A DNA stretch of 38,321 bases, taken from Candidatus Segetimicrobium genomatis (GTDB taxonomy: Bacteria; Sysuimicrobiota; Sysuimicrobiia; Sysuimicrobiales; Kaftiobacteriaceae). Under the pieces are notes generated by a model that ran no database searches, had not been told where the DNA came from, and saw only the letters and a program-made list of their open reading frames with translations. The position numbers were made by a program, and so were the translations under genes. The stretch covers positions 1 through 38,321 of the forward strand of contig VBAI01000009.1 of NCBI GenBank assembly GCA_005882295.1, written 5' to 3'. This document shows positions 7,692 through 14,780 of this stretch, in pieces (the stretch's first letter is position 1; each line of letters starts with the position of its first letter).

Positions 7692-8936
7692 ATGCCCGTC
7701 GACGTGACACTTCCACAATTGGGTGAAAGTACATACGAGGGCACGATCGGGAAGTGGCTCAAGCATCCTGGGGATCGCATCGAGCGATTCGAGCCGCTCG
7801 TCGAGATCATCACCGACAAGGTCAACGTGGAGATGCCCGCCCCGTACGGCGGCGTGCTCAGCGCGATCCTGATTCCCGAGGGCCAGACGGTGCCGGTAGG
7901 CACACCCATTGCGGTGATGGAAACGCCGGAGATGGCGGCGGAGCGGCCCGCGGCAGGCATGCCGTCCACCGGGACCGGCGTTGATATCCCACAGGACCGG
8001 TCGCGATCCCCGGAGGCGGAGCGGCTGCGGCTCTCGCCAGTCGTACGGAAGCTCGCCGACGAGCATGGCCTGCCGCTGGAGGAAGTGGCGCGGCTCCCGG
8101 GCAGCGGCGCTGGCGGCCGGGTGACAAAAGAGGACGTCCTCAAGTATGTGGAGACCCGGCATGCGACAGGACCGGGCGCCCCGGCCGTAGCCGCGCCCCG
8201 GGCCACCCCAGCACCTCCAGGGCTCCATCCTGGTGACCAGCTGGTCAAGTTGACGCCCCTGCGCCGTTCGATTGCCCAGCGCATGGCGCAGTCCAAGCGA
8301 GAGATCCCCCACGCGTACGGCGTCATCGAGGTCGACATGACGGCTCTGGTGCGGTGGCGCGACGCGCACAAGGAGGAATGGCGCGGCCGGGAGGGCGTGA
8401 ACATTACCTACACGGCCTTCTTCGTCCGGGCCGCTGTCGAGGCGCTGCGGGCGTTCCCGCTGGTCAACTCCAGCTGGAGCGAGGATGGAATCATCATGCG
8501 CCAGGCTGTCAATACCGGCATCGGCATCGCCTTAGATGACGGGCTCATCGTGGCCGTCATCAAACAGGCGGACCGGAAGCCGCTGGTCGAGATCGCCAGG
8601 GAGCTTGAAGCACTCGGGCGCAGGGCCCGCGAGGGGACTCTGACGCTCGACGAGGTGCAAGGGGGGACGTTTACCATCACCAACCCCGGCGTGTTCGGCT
8701 CGATCTGGTCGATGCCGATCATCGTGCCGGGCCAGGCGGCGATGCTGGTGACCGACGCGATCGTGAAACGGCCGGTGGCGCGCGACGACGCCATCGTCCT
8801 CCGCGAGATCATGCACCTAGGTCTGTCGTTCGACCATCGCATCTTCGATGGTGCCGTGGCGGACCGGTTTCTGACCCACATCAGGCAGAAGCTGGAGAGC
8901 GCTCCAGGCGGAGACGCAGCGCCGAATGACTTCTGA
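7692..8936 (+). CDS. 2-oxoacid dehydrogenase E2 (dihydrolipoamide acyltransferase)
   Basis: A 414-residue protein with the classic E2 order. A lipoyl domain comes first (residues about 1-77; lipoylated Lys in EIITDKVNVEMPAP), then a short linker, the peripheral subunit-binding domain (LSPVVRKLADEHG to GGRVTKEDVLKYVE, about 115-155), an Ala/Pro-rich linker, and the catalytic acyltransferase domain (about 185-410) ending with the active-site LSFDHRIFDGAVADRFL (His and Asp). Only one lipoyl domain is present, as in branched-chain and many simple pyruvate complexes. ATG 7692 follows GGGGAGG at 7681-7687. It forms the core of the complex with the upstream E1 and E3; lipoyl synthase downstream supplies its cofactor. 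Confidence 0.93.
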   Translation: MPVDVTLPQLGESTYEGTIGKWLKHPGDRIERFEPLVEIITDKVNVEMPAPYGGVLSAILIPEGQTVPVGTPIAVMETPEMAAERPAAGMPSTGTGVDIPQDRSRSPEAERLRLSPVVRKLADEHGLPLEEVARLPGSGAGGRVTKEDVLKYVETRHATGPGAPAVAAPRATPAPPGLHPGDQLVKLTPLRRSIAQRMAQSKREIPHAYGVIEVDMTALVRWRDAHKEEWRGREGVNITYTAFFVRAAVEALRAFPLVNSSWSEDGIIMRQAVNTGIGIALDDGLIVAVIKQADRKPLVEIARELEALGRRAREGTLTLDEVQGGTFTITNPGVFGSIWSMPIIVPGQAAMLVTDAIVKRPVARDDAIVLREIMHLGLSFDHRIFDGAVADRFLTHIRQKLESAPGGDAAPNDF

Positions 8937-8940
8937 ATAC

Positions 8941-8960
8941 CGGGAACGCGGGAACGCGGA
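8941..8960. repeat. short 8-nt tandem array (single arm)
   Basis: CGGGAACG is repeated twice plus a partial copy between the E2 stop and lipA. Its period and GGAAC-type content resemble the arms of the paired arrays elsewhere, but no complementary arm is seen. The remaining 34 bases to lipA show only a GAGG at 8979-8982. Confidence 0.45.
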
Positions 8961-8994
8961 CAAACACTAAAGAGCAGTGAGGTCTTCGTGATCC

Positions 8995-9906
8995 ATGGGA
9001 TTGAATGAGCAACCTCTAAAGCGGCCGGAGTGGCTGAAAGCGAAGTTGCCGGCCGGACCTAACTACGCCGACCTCGTGCAGATCATGCGCACACAGGGTC
9101 TGCACACCGTGTGTGAGGAAGCGCGCTGCCCGAATCTGGGGGAGTGCTGGGGCCGGCGCACGGCCACCTTCCTGGCCTTGGGGAATCTGTGCACGCGCCA
9201 CTGCGCGTACTGTGCGATTGCGCACGGGCTGCCGACGGAACTCGACCTGGCGGAACCGGAACGGGTGGCGCGCGCGGTGCAGGCCATGGGACTCCGTCAC
9301 GCGGTGATCACGTCGGTGAACCGCGACGACCTCGCCGACGGCGGCGCCGGGATCTTTGCCGCCATCATCACGAAGATTCACCAGTACCTGCCGGAGTGCA
9401 CGGTGGAGGTGCTCATTCCAGATTTCAAGGGAGATGCCGCTGCGTTGCAGACGGTGCTGGACGCTGCTCCGGAGATCCTCGGGCATAACATCGAGAGTGT
9501 GCCCCGCGTGTTCACGGTCGTCCGTCACGGCGGCAGCTACGAGCGGTCGCTGAATCTGCTGCGGCGGGCGAAGGAGTGGGGGTATACCTCCTTCACCAAG
9601 AGCGGCATCATTGCGGGCATGGGTGAGACGTGGAGCGAGCTGCTGGACACCATGGCCGACCTGCGCGCGGTGGACTGCGATGTCTTGACCGTCGGCCAGT
9701 ATCTGCGTCCCGGTCCCGACTATCATCCCATCGACCGCTACTACACCCCCCAGGAGTTCGCGGAGGTGAAGCGGATCGGCCTGGAGATGGGGTTCAAGTA
9801 TGTGGAGTCCGGTCCGCTGGTGCGATCCTCCTACCACGCGGATGAGCAAGCCCGAGCCGTCCGCGCCATCCAGGCCCGGATCCCGCCTGCCGCCGCGTCC
9901 GCCTAG
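8995..9906 (+). CDS. lipA: lipoyl synthase
   Basis: A 303-residue radical SAM enzyme that inserts two sulfurs into protein-bound octanoate to make the lipoyl group of E2. Both iron-sulfur sites are visible: the auxiliary cluster cysteines in CEEARCPNLGEC (about 40-51) and the radical SAM CxxxCxxC in CTRHCAYC (about 66-73). The late RSSY motif (VRSSYHADEQ), whose Ser ligates the auxiliary cluster, is also present. The length is normal. ATG 8995 is taken as the start; a GAGG at 8979-8982 is rather far (12 bases). No lipB is nearby, so octanoyl transfer must be encoded elsewhere or use lipoate ligase. The TAG stop (9904-9906) lies inside the target duplication of the small mobile element that follows. 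Confidence 0.95.
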   Translation: MGLNEQPLKRPEWLKAKLPAGPNYADLVQIMRTQGLHTVCEEARCPNLGECWGRRTATFLALGNLCTRHCAYCAIAHGLPTELDLAEPERVARAVQAMGLRHAVITSVNRDDLADGGAGIFAAIITKIHQYLPECTVEVLIPDFKGDAAALQTVLDAAPEILGHNIESVPRVFTVVRHGGSYERSLNLLRRAKEWGYTSFTKSGIIAGMGETWSELLDTMADLRAVDCDVLTVGQYLRPGPDYHPIDRYYTPQEFAEVKRIGLEMGFKYVESGPLVRSSYHADEQARAVRAIQARIPPAAASA

Positions 9907-9999
9907 TGCCGTACCAACTTGATTGCCACATGTGCCTTTCTTAGTAACCTTCGAACCGCTCAGAAGCCGGGACTGACTATCAAGTTGGTACGGCACTAG
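9903..9999. mobile_element. MITE-like element with 4-bp target duplication (CTAG)
   Basis: An 89-bp gene-less sequence (9907-9995) lies between two CTAG copies (9903-9906 and 9996-9999). Its ends are perfect inverted repeats: TGCCGTACCAACTTGAT at 9907-9923, with the complement at 9979-9995. Counting the palindromic CTAG, the symmetry covers 21 bp per side. The terminal motif GCCGTWCCAACTTGAT is shared with the GIY-YIG element at 37530-37828. Its left end (GATTGCCACRTG) matches the right end of that element read in reverse, and its right end matches the other's left end (GATAG). It therefore looks like an internally deleted, inverted derivative. The interior codes for nothing visible. The stop codon of lipA is preserved. 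Confidence 0.75.
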
Positions 10000-10126
10000 C
10001 TCCTCTCACCGGCCCAAGGCATCCAGTGGTACCCCGCCGTACGCCGGCTGGCGCCCGGGGGCAGACGAGCGTGCCCCTGGGCACGATACTGGGCTGGCGC
10101 AAGAGTCCGCATCCGGAGGTCACGTG

Positions 10127-10507
10127 GTGTCGGTCGCCGCTCCGTCCCATCGCGATCTGCCCGTCTGGCAGCGGGCGGATGACCTGGCCCAGATGGTCTA
10201 CCGGCTGACCTGGAAGTTCATGCAGGCCGACCCTGGCCTGGCGCAACGCATGCGCGCCGCGGCCATCAGCGTGGCGGCCGGGATTGCAGCCTCACAGCGG
10301 TCCGCGCGGTGGCAGGCCCGCCGGACGCTGCTCGCGGTGTCGCTCGCGCTGGCCGAGCTAGAATACTGCATGCACTTTGCACGCCGGGCCGGGTTCATCG
10401 GCGACGCAGACTTGCACAGGCTGACCTCCTTGGAAGGGGAAGTGAGCCATCATCTGGCGCCCCTGATGAGCGCAAACGTGGAGACGCGCGGGCCGGCGCT
10501 CCCGTGA
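10127..10507 (+). CDS. four-helix bundle protein (S23/IVP family)
   Basis: About 126 residues, all helical. Hallmarks of the 23S rRNA intervening-sequence/four-helix-bundle family are visible: LPVWQRADDLAQMVYRLTWKF, then QRMRAAAISVAAGIA (usually SIPSNIAEG here), then SLALAELEYCMHFARRAGFI. The biochemical function of the free-standing proteins is unknown; they form pentamers and recur in many copies in accessory DNA. GTG 10127 is preferred over GTG 10124 because GGAGG at 10115-10119 is then 7 bases away. The degenerate SNIAEG motif hints at divergence. The 124-bp gap before it (from the MITE end to here) holds nothing else I can recognise. Confidence 0.78.
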   Translation: MSVAAPSHRDLPVWQRADDLAQMVYRLTWKFMQADPGLAQRMRAAAISVAAGIAASQRSARWQARRTLLAVSLALAELEYCMHFARRAGFIGDADLHRLTSLEGEVSHHLAPLMSANVETRGPALP

Positions 10508-10560
10508 TGCAGCGCAGGATTCCCGCCGATGTGCCGAAGTCCGGGAACTATCTCATACGG

Positions 10561-10579
10561 ACGCCGGCGAGACCGGCGT
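10561..10579 (+). promoter_or_regulatory. hairpin in the ridA leader
   Basis: ACGCCGG-CGAGA-CCGGCGT is a perfect 7-bp stem with a 5-base loop ending 19 bases before the ridA start and just ahead of its GGGAGGGAG ribosome site. No T-run follows. It could be a leader structure or a weak terminator for the upstream gene. Confidence 0.35.
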
Positions 10580-10598
10580 CGCGTCGGGAGGGAGACCT

Positions 10599-10979
10599 GT
10601 GGCTCGGGAGATCATCAAATCGGACGAGGCCCCTGCGGCGATTGGCCCGTACTCGCAGGCGGTCAAGGCCAACGGATTTGTCTTCCTGTCCGGTCAGCTC
10701 GCCCTGGATCCGCGTACGGGGCAGATGGTCGGGCAGGACATCAAGACCCAAACCCGCCGGGTGCTGGACAACATCAAGGTCGTGCTCAAAGCGGCGGGGT
10801 CTTCGCTGGACAAGGTCGTGCGCTGCGGCGTCTTTCTCAAGGACATGAACGATTTTGGCCCGATGAACGAGGAGTACGGGAGCTACTTTCGCGAACTCCC
10901 TCCGGCCCGCACCACGGTGCAGGTAGCCAAGTTGCCACGAGACGGGCTCATTGAGATCGATGTGATTGCGATGCTCTAA
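10599..10979 (+). CDS. ridA: RidA family reactive intermediate deaminase
   Basis: A 126-residue protein of the YjgF/YER057c/UK114 family, a trimeric enzyme that hydrolyses reactive enamines and imines released by PLP enzymes. Typical features are the N-terminal SDEAPAAIGPYSQAV, FLSGQLALDP, TQTRRVLDNIKVVL, and the C-terminal PARTTVQVAKLPRDGLIEID with the substrate carboxylate-binding Arg. The length is exactly typical. The start is GTG 10599, preceded by GGGAGGGAG at 10586-10594; the next codons (ARE, IIKSDEAP) fit RidA starts. It stands alone between accessory genes. Confidence 0.95.
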   Translation: MAREIIKSDEAPAAIGPYSQAVKANGFVFLSGQLALDPRTGQMVGQDIKTQTRRVLDNIKVVLKAAGSSLDKVVRCGVFLKDMNDFGPMNEEYGSYFRELPPARTTVQVAKLPRDGLIEIDVIAML

Positions 10980-11070
10980 GGGGCGGTAGCTTACCATTGT
11001 CAGCGTGGGACCCTTCACGCTCGCATAGACTCCTCCTACAGGTCCAGGTTCTCCTGTTGGCCCTTCTTTG

Positions 11071-11099
11071 CTGACAGCAGTCGTGATTTCCGCGATACT
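11071..11099 (+). promoter_or_regulatory. possible promoter of the small zinc-ribbon gene
   Basis: CTGACA (11071-11076) and GATACT (11094-11099) are spaced by 17 bp, matching five and four positions of the sigma70 boxes. The predicted start is about 55 bases before ATG 11160. Together with the rest of 10980-11159 this is non-coding; a short hairpin (AGCGTG/CACGCT, 11002-11021) is the only other structure seen. Confidence 0.4.
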
Positions 11100-11159
11100 G
11101 CACCTACGCAGGTTGTTTCAAACGGGTAACCCAGCCCTCTTCAGGTGAGGACAAGTCAC

Positions 11160-11453
11160 ATGCATCGTCTACGAGACGGCCGACCGCCCGGATGCGATCA
11201 CCTACCGAAAGATATTTTCGCCGAGCCATTTTTCGCCAACCTTGAATCGTCAGTCGAGTGCATCCACTGCGAGAGTGTTTTCAAGTTGGGCGACGCGGTC
11301 TGGGTCGATGGCCTCTGGAGTTGCCCACACCACTTGGAGTGCGGTGGGTCGTTGATCGACTTCGTGCCGGCCAGACGGCAGAAAGCGGCACGCGTCACCG
11401 CTGCTCCAGTGACCAATCAGCGACGCAGACGAAGCAGCCCTGCGATGCGTTGA
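11160..11453 (+). CDS. small zinc-ribbon-like hypothetical protein
   Basis: A 97-residue protein. Its middle holds a probable metal site: CIHCESVFKLGDAVWVDG, then LWSCPHHLECGGSLIDFVP, i.e. Cys-x2-Cys followed about 20 residues later by Cys-Pro-His-His-x2-Cys. Proteins with this 'CxxC ... CxxxxxC-x-GSLID' layout are common as uncharacterised small ORFs. The C-terminal 30 residues are basic and low-complexity. ATG 11160 is chosen for the AGGTGAGG at 11143-11150; GTG 11145 would overlap that ribosome site. It lies in an accessory stretch between ridA and tRNA-Gln. The function is unknown; nucleic-acid binding is only a guess from the zinc ribbon and basic tail. Confidence 0.6.
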   Translation: MHRLRDGRPPGCDHLPKDIFAEPFFANLESSVECIHCESVFKLGDAVWVDGLWSCPHHLECGGSLIDFVPARRQKAARVTAAPVTNQRRRRSSPAMR

Positions 11454-11467
11454 TGGAACCTTCCATA

Positions 11468-12157
11468 ATGGCCAAGCCAGTTGAGCGAGAACGTGCGATT
11501 GAGCTGAGACGACACGGTCTTTCATACCGGGAGATCCGCGCGCAGGTTCCGGTGGCCAAGTCAACGTTGTCGCTCTGGCTGCGGCAAGTTGGGCTGGCGA
11601 AAGCTCAGCGTCAGCGCCTGACGGAGCGCAGGCTGGCCGCGGCGCATCGCGGGAGCCAAAAACGTCACATCGAGTGTCTGGCACGTGTCGCAGCTATTCA
11701 CAATTCCGCAATTCAGGAGGCGCAGGGGCTGATCCAAGCGAGCGATGTAATGTGGGCGGTCGGAACGACCCTCTATTGGGCCGAAGGAGCGAAGACGAAA
11801 CCGTGGAGATCGCATGCGCGATTTCAGTTCACCAACACAGATCCCTTAGCAATTGATCTAGTCCGATGCTGGCTGCGCAGGTACTGTAACGTCGATGAAT
11901 CGGATATCCTATTTGATATCTACATTCATGAGAATGCCGATGTAGAGTCAGCCCGGATGCATTGGATGCGGCATTTACACATCCCCGAGAGCCGCCTCCG
12001 AACGTATTTCAAAAAGCATAATGCCAAGCCCAAGAGATACAATGTAGGTAGGACCTACTGTGGTACCGTCAGGATAACTGTCCGGAAGAGCACGGCTCTC
12101 AGTCGTCGCATCGAAGGCTGGATTAAAGCTATTGCTGAACACTGCGGGGTGGTCTAA
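11468..12157 (+). CDS. HTH-domain protein, possibly with a LAGLIDADG-like C-terminal domain
   Basis: A 229-residue protein. Residues about 5-40 form a resolvase/homeodomain-like helix-turn-helix (ELRRHGLSYREIRAQVPVAK, then STLSLWLRQVGL). After a basic linker, the region from VGTTLYWAEGAKTK through FTNTDPLAIDLVRCWLR and GTVRITVRKS recalls a group of uncharacterised HTH proteins whose 'LYWAEG ... FTN(S/T)DP' core looks like a LAGLIDADG endonuclease fold. That assignment is from memory and uncertain. By eye the second half is clearly richer in A and T than the flanking genes, suggesting transfer. The start is ATG 11468; ATG 11453 is an alternative. The last 15 bases, including the stop, lie inside tRNA-Gln, so the C-terminal HCGVV is encoded by tRNA sequence. 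Confidence 0.6.
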   Translation: MAKPVERERAIELRRHGLSYREIRAQVPVAKSTLSLWLRQVGLAKAQRQRLTERRLAAAHRGSQKRHIECLARVAAIHNSAIQEAQGLIQASDVMWAVGTTLYWAEGAKTKPWRSHARFQFTNTDPLAIDLVRCWLRRYCNVDESDILFDIYIHENADVESARMHWMRHLHIPESRLRTYFKKHNAKPKRYNVGRTYCGTVRITVRKSTALSRRIEGWIKAIAEHCGVV

Positions 12158-12217
12158 GGGAATGACGCCCGGCTTTGGACCGGGAAACTCCAGGTTCGAG
12201 TCCTGGCCCCGCAGCCA
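12143..12217 (+). tRNA. tRNA-Gln (anticodon UUG)
   Basis: A full cloverleaf can be drawn: acceptor TGCGGGG/CCCCGCA, a 3-bp D stem (GTC/GAC), anticodon stem CCCGG/CCGGG with loop CTTTGGA giving TTG at positions 34-36, a 5-base variable loop, and T stem CCAGG/CCTGG with TTCGAGT. The discriminator is G and CCA is encoded (12215-12217). The 5' end overlaps the preceding reading frame by 15 bases. Confidence 0.95.
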
Positions 12218-12225
12218 CTCGACTC

Positions 12226-12243
12226 GTCCGCCTCTCGGCGGAC
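12226..12243 (+). terminator. hairpin downstream of tRNA-Gln
   Basis: GTCCGCC-TCTC-GGCGGAC is a perfect 7-bp stem with a 4-base loop, beginning 9 bases after the tRNA CCA. No T-tract follows, so it may be a terminator only in part, or a processing signal. The remaining 105 bases to glmU show only a T5 run (12302-12306) and the glmU ribosome site. Confidence 0.4.
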
Positions 12244-12348
12244 TCGCTCGTGAGGAGATCTCACTCCGGCGAATCGGTCAGGAATCGTAGGGCAGGAGTC
12301 GTTTTTGCTGCTACGGAATATCGGATAGGAGCACCTCTGGAGGGGTGA

Positions 12349-13710
12349 ATGGAACAAGTGCACGCCGTGGTGCTGGCGGCGGGGAAGGGGAAGCGGATGC
12401 GCTCCGACCTTCCCAAAGTTCTGCACCCCGTGTGCGGTCAGCCCCTCATCTTCTACGTCCTTGACGCGCTCCATCACGCCGGTATCTCCTCTTCCATTGT
12501 GGTCGTCGGACATGGCGCCGACCGCGTCCGCGAGGCCGTCGGCGCCCAGGCGCGATACGTCGAACAGGCGGAGCCGCGGGGCACCGGTCACGCCGTCTTG
12601 ATGGCCCTCCCGCACCTGCCCGACGACGGGAATCCAGTGTTGGTGCTGTACGGCGATACGCCGCTCTTGACCGCCGAGACCATCCACGCGCTGACGGCCC
12701 TGCACCGCACGAGTGGATCGGCCGCCACGCTGCTGAGCGCGCGGGTGCCGGATCCCAGCGGGTACGGCCGGGTGATCAGGGACGGCGACGGCCGCGTGCG
12801 GAAGATTGTGGAAGAGGCGGATTGCTCGAGCGAAGAACGCCAGGTCATGGAGATCAACGCCGGGACGTACATGTTTCGCCAGCAGGCCCTGCGTGAGGCA
12901 TTGCGCGCGCTCACGCCCGGCAACGCCCAGGGGGAGTACTACCTCACGGATACGATCGGCTGGCTGCTTGGACGGGAGCAGCAGGTATCGGCGCTGGTGG
13001 CGAGCGCGGAGGAGACGGTCGGCGTCAACTCGCGGCAGGAGCTGGCCGCGGCGGAGTCGCTGATGCGGCGCCGCCTGCTCGACCGCCTCATGGAGGGCGG
13101 CGTCACGATCATCGATCCCGTGACGACTTACGTGCATGCGGGTGTGCAGGTGGGACCGGACACGGTCATCCACCCGCAGTCGTACCTGGAGGGGGCCACC
13201 GCGGTGGGGGCACGCTGCACCATCGGGCCGCAGGCCCGGCTGGTCGACGCCACGGTGGGCGACGGCGTCACGATCGTGGCCTCGTCAGTGGAGCGGGGGG
13301 CGGTCGGCGAAGGGTCGACGGTGGGGCCCTACAGCCGCCTGCGCCCGGGGACGCGCGTAGGCCGTTTCGTCGAGATCGGGAACTTCGCCGAACTGAAGAA
13401 TGCCGAGGTCGGCGACCACACCAAGGTCCACCACATGAGCTATCTCGGCGATGTCACCGTCGGTGCCCGCGTCAACATCGGCGCCGGCACGGTCACCTGC
13501 AACTACGACGGGACCCGCAAGCATCACACGGACATCGAGGATGAGGCCTTCATCGGCAGCGACACCATGCTCATCGCGCCGATTCGCATCGGCAAGGGAG
13601 CCGTGACCGGTGCAGGATCGGTCGTCAACAAGGACGTCCCTCCAGGCGGGGTGGCCGTGGGCGTGCCGGCCCGGGTGATCCGATATGTCACAGCAGAGCG
13701 CCGGCGTTAA
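12349..13710 (+). CDS. glmU: bifunctional GlmU (GlcN-1-P acetyltransferase / GlcNAc-1-P uridyltransferase)
   Basis: A 453-residue cytoplasmic enzyme making UDP-GlcNAc, precursor for peptidoglycan, lipid A and the wecA/wecB products encoded next door. The N-terminal uridyltransferase has LAAGKGKRMRSDLPKVLHPV (about 9-28), then GTGHAVL and the YGDTPL metal-site motif. The C-terminal left-handed beta helix (about 250-453) shows hexapeptide repeats, then KVHHMSYLGD with the catalytic His, then NIGAGTVTCNYDG. The length matches characterised GlmU (about 456). ATG 12349 is preceded by TGGAGGGGTGA. The gene overlaps the start of prs by 26 bases, the common glmU-prs arrangement. Confidence 0.96.
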   Translation: MEQVHAVVLAAGKGKRMRSDLPKVLHPVCGQPLIFYVLDALHHAGISSSIVVVGHGADRVREAVGAQARYVEQAEPRGTGHAVLMALPHLPDDGNPVLVLYGDTPLLTAETIHALTALHRTSGSAATLLSARVPDPSGYGRVIRDGDGRVRKIVEEADCSSEERQVMEINAGTYMFRQQALREALRALTPGNAQGEYYLTDTIGWLLGREQQVSALVASAEETVGVNSRQELAAAESLMRRRLLDRLMEGGVTIIDPVTTYVHAGVQVGPDTVIHPQSYLEGATAVGARCTIGPQARLVDATVGDGVTIVASSVERGAVGEGSTVGPYSRLRPGTRVGRFVEIGNFAELKNAEVGDHTKVHHMSYLGDVTVGARVNIGAGTVTCNYDGTRKHHTDIEDEAFIGSDTMLIAPIRIGKGAVTGAGSVVNKDVPPGGVAVGVPARVIRYVTAERRR

Positions 13711-14719
13711 GACCGTGTCGTCCATGCAGCGGACACCGTTGGTCGAGACGCAGCGAGCGGTCCCGCGTGATCCCTCCCAGGGGCCACGCCTGAAGCTGTT
13801 CGGCGGCCAGGGCAACCCGGCCTTGGCGCAGGAGATCGCCGCCGGGCTCGACGTGCCGGTGTCGGAGATGAGCATCTTCCGATTCGCTGATGGCGAGATC
13901 GGGGTGCGCATCGAAGAGAGTGTCCGGGGCGAGGATGTCTTCGTGATCCAGCCGACCAGCCCGCCGGTGAACGAGAACCTGATGGAGCTGCTGGTGATGA
14001 CCGACGCGTTGCGCCGGGCGTCCGCCGACCGGATCACGGCCGTCATTCCCTACTTCGGGTACGCGCGCCAGGATCGAAAGATGCGACCACGGGAACCGAT
14101 CTCCGCGAAGCTGGTGGCCAACCTGCTCACCGCCGCGGGCTGTCACCGCATCCTCACGATGGATCTGCATGCCGGCCAGATCTGGGGATTTTTCGATATT
14201 CCGCTGGATCATCTGCCGTCCCGCATGATCTTGGGCGACTATATGGCGCGCAAGGGACTGGACAACATCGTCATCGTCTCCCCGGATGTGGGGGGAGTGC
14301 CGCGGGCGCGGGAGTTCGCCAAGCAGCTCGGCGCGCCGATCGCCATCATCGACAAGCGCCGCGACCGGCCGAACCAGGTGAAAGAGGTCGTGCACGTGAT
14401 CGGCAAAGTGCACCGCAAGACGGCGATCATCGTGGACGACATCGTGGACACCGCCGGCACCCTCACGGTCGGCGCGCAGGCGCTCGTCAAGCGCGGCGTG
14501 ACGGCGGTGTACGCCTGCGCCACGCACGCGCTGCTGTCGGGTCCGGCTGTGCAGCGGATCAGCGGAAGCGCCATCCAGGAGCTCGTGGTCACCAACACCA
14601 TTCCATTACCCCCGGAGAAGCGCGTCGACAAGATCACGGTGCTCTCGGTCGCGCCCCTGCTGGCCGAGGCCATCCGGCGTGTGCATGAGGATCGGTCGGT
14701 GAGCCAGTTGTTTGACTGA
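13685..14719 (+). CDS. prs: ribose-phosphate pyrophosphokinase (PRPP synthetase)
   Basis: A 344-residue enzyme making PRPP from ribose 5-phosphate and ATP, for nucleotide, His and Trp synthesis. Family motifs are LKLFGGQGNPALAQEI (start of the usual domain, about residue 36), FADGEIGVRIEESVRG, PYFGYARQDRK (ATP site), TMDLHAGQIWGFFDIP, and the PRPP-binding VDDIVDTAGT (about 251-260). Typical Prs is about 315 residues, so the first 30 residues are extra if translation starts at ATG 13685 inside glmU. ATG 13724, just after the glmU stop, would give 331 residues and is a fair alternative. Neither has a strong ribosome site, which fits translational coupling to glmU. Confidence 0.95.
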   Translation: MSQQSAGVKTVSSMQRTPLVETQRAVPRDPSQGPRLKLFGGQGNPALAQEIAAGLDVPVSEMSIFRFADGEIGVRIEESVRGEDVFVIQPTSPPVNENLMELLVMTDALRRASADRITAVIPYFGYARQDRKMRPREPISAKLVANLLTAAGCHRILTMDLHAGQIWGFFDIPLDHLPSRMILGDYMARKGLDNIVIVSPDVGGVPRAREFAKQLGAPIAIIDKRRDRPNQVKEVVHVIGKVHRKTAIIVDDIVDTAGTLTVGAQALVKRGVTAVYACATHALLSGPAVQRISGSAIQELVVTNTIPLPPEKRVDKITVLSVAPLLAEAIRRVHEDRSVSQLFD

Positions 14720-14742
14720 CGGGGCAGAGCAGCGGGCTGGCG

Positions 14743-14771
14743 TTGATACTCCGCGGGCATAACACTAGAAT
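14743..14771 (+). promoter_or_regulatory. sigma70-type promoter of the wecA-like gene
   Basis: TTGATA (14743-14748) and TAGAAT (14766-14771) lie 17 bp apart, each a five-of-six match. Transcription would begin near 14778, two or three bases before ATG 14781, so the mRNA would be almost leaderless and would exclude the GGTGA at 14772-14776. Confidence 0.6.
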
Positions 14772-14780
14772 GGTGAAGCC

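Noticed and set aside
11043-11056. TCCAGGTTC plus TCCTG resembling the T arm of tRNA-Gln (12189-12205), as a possible attachment-site remnant
   Set aside because: The match needs a 3-base gap and is short; no integrase gene is nearby. It is probably chance.
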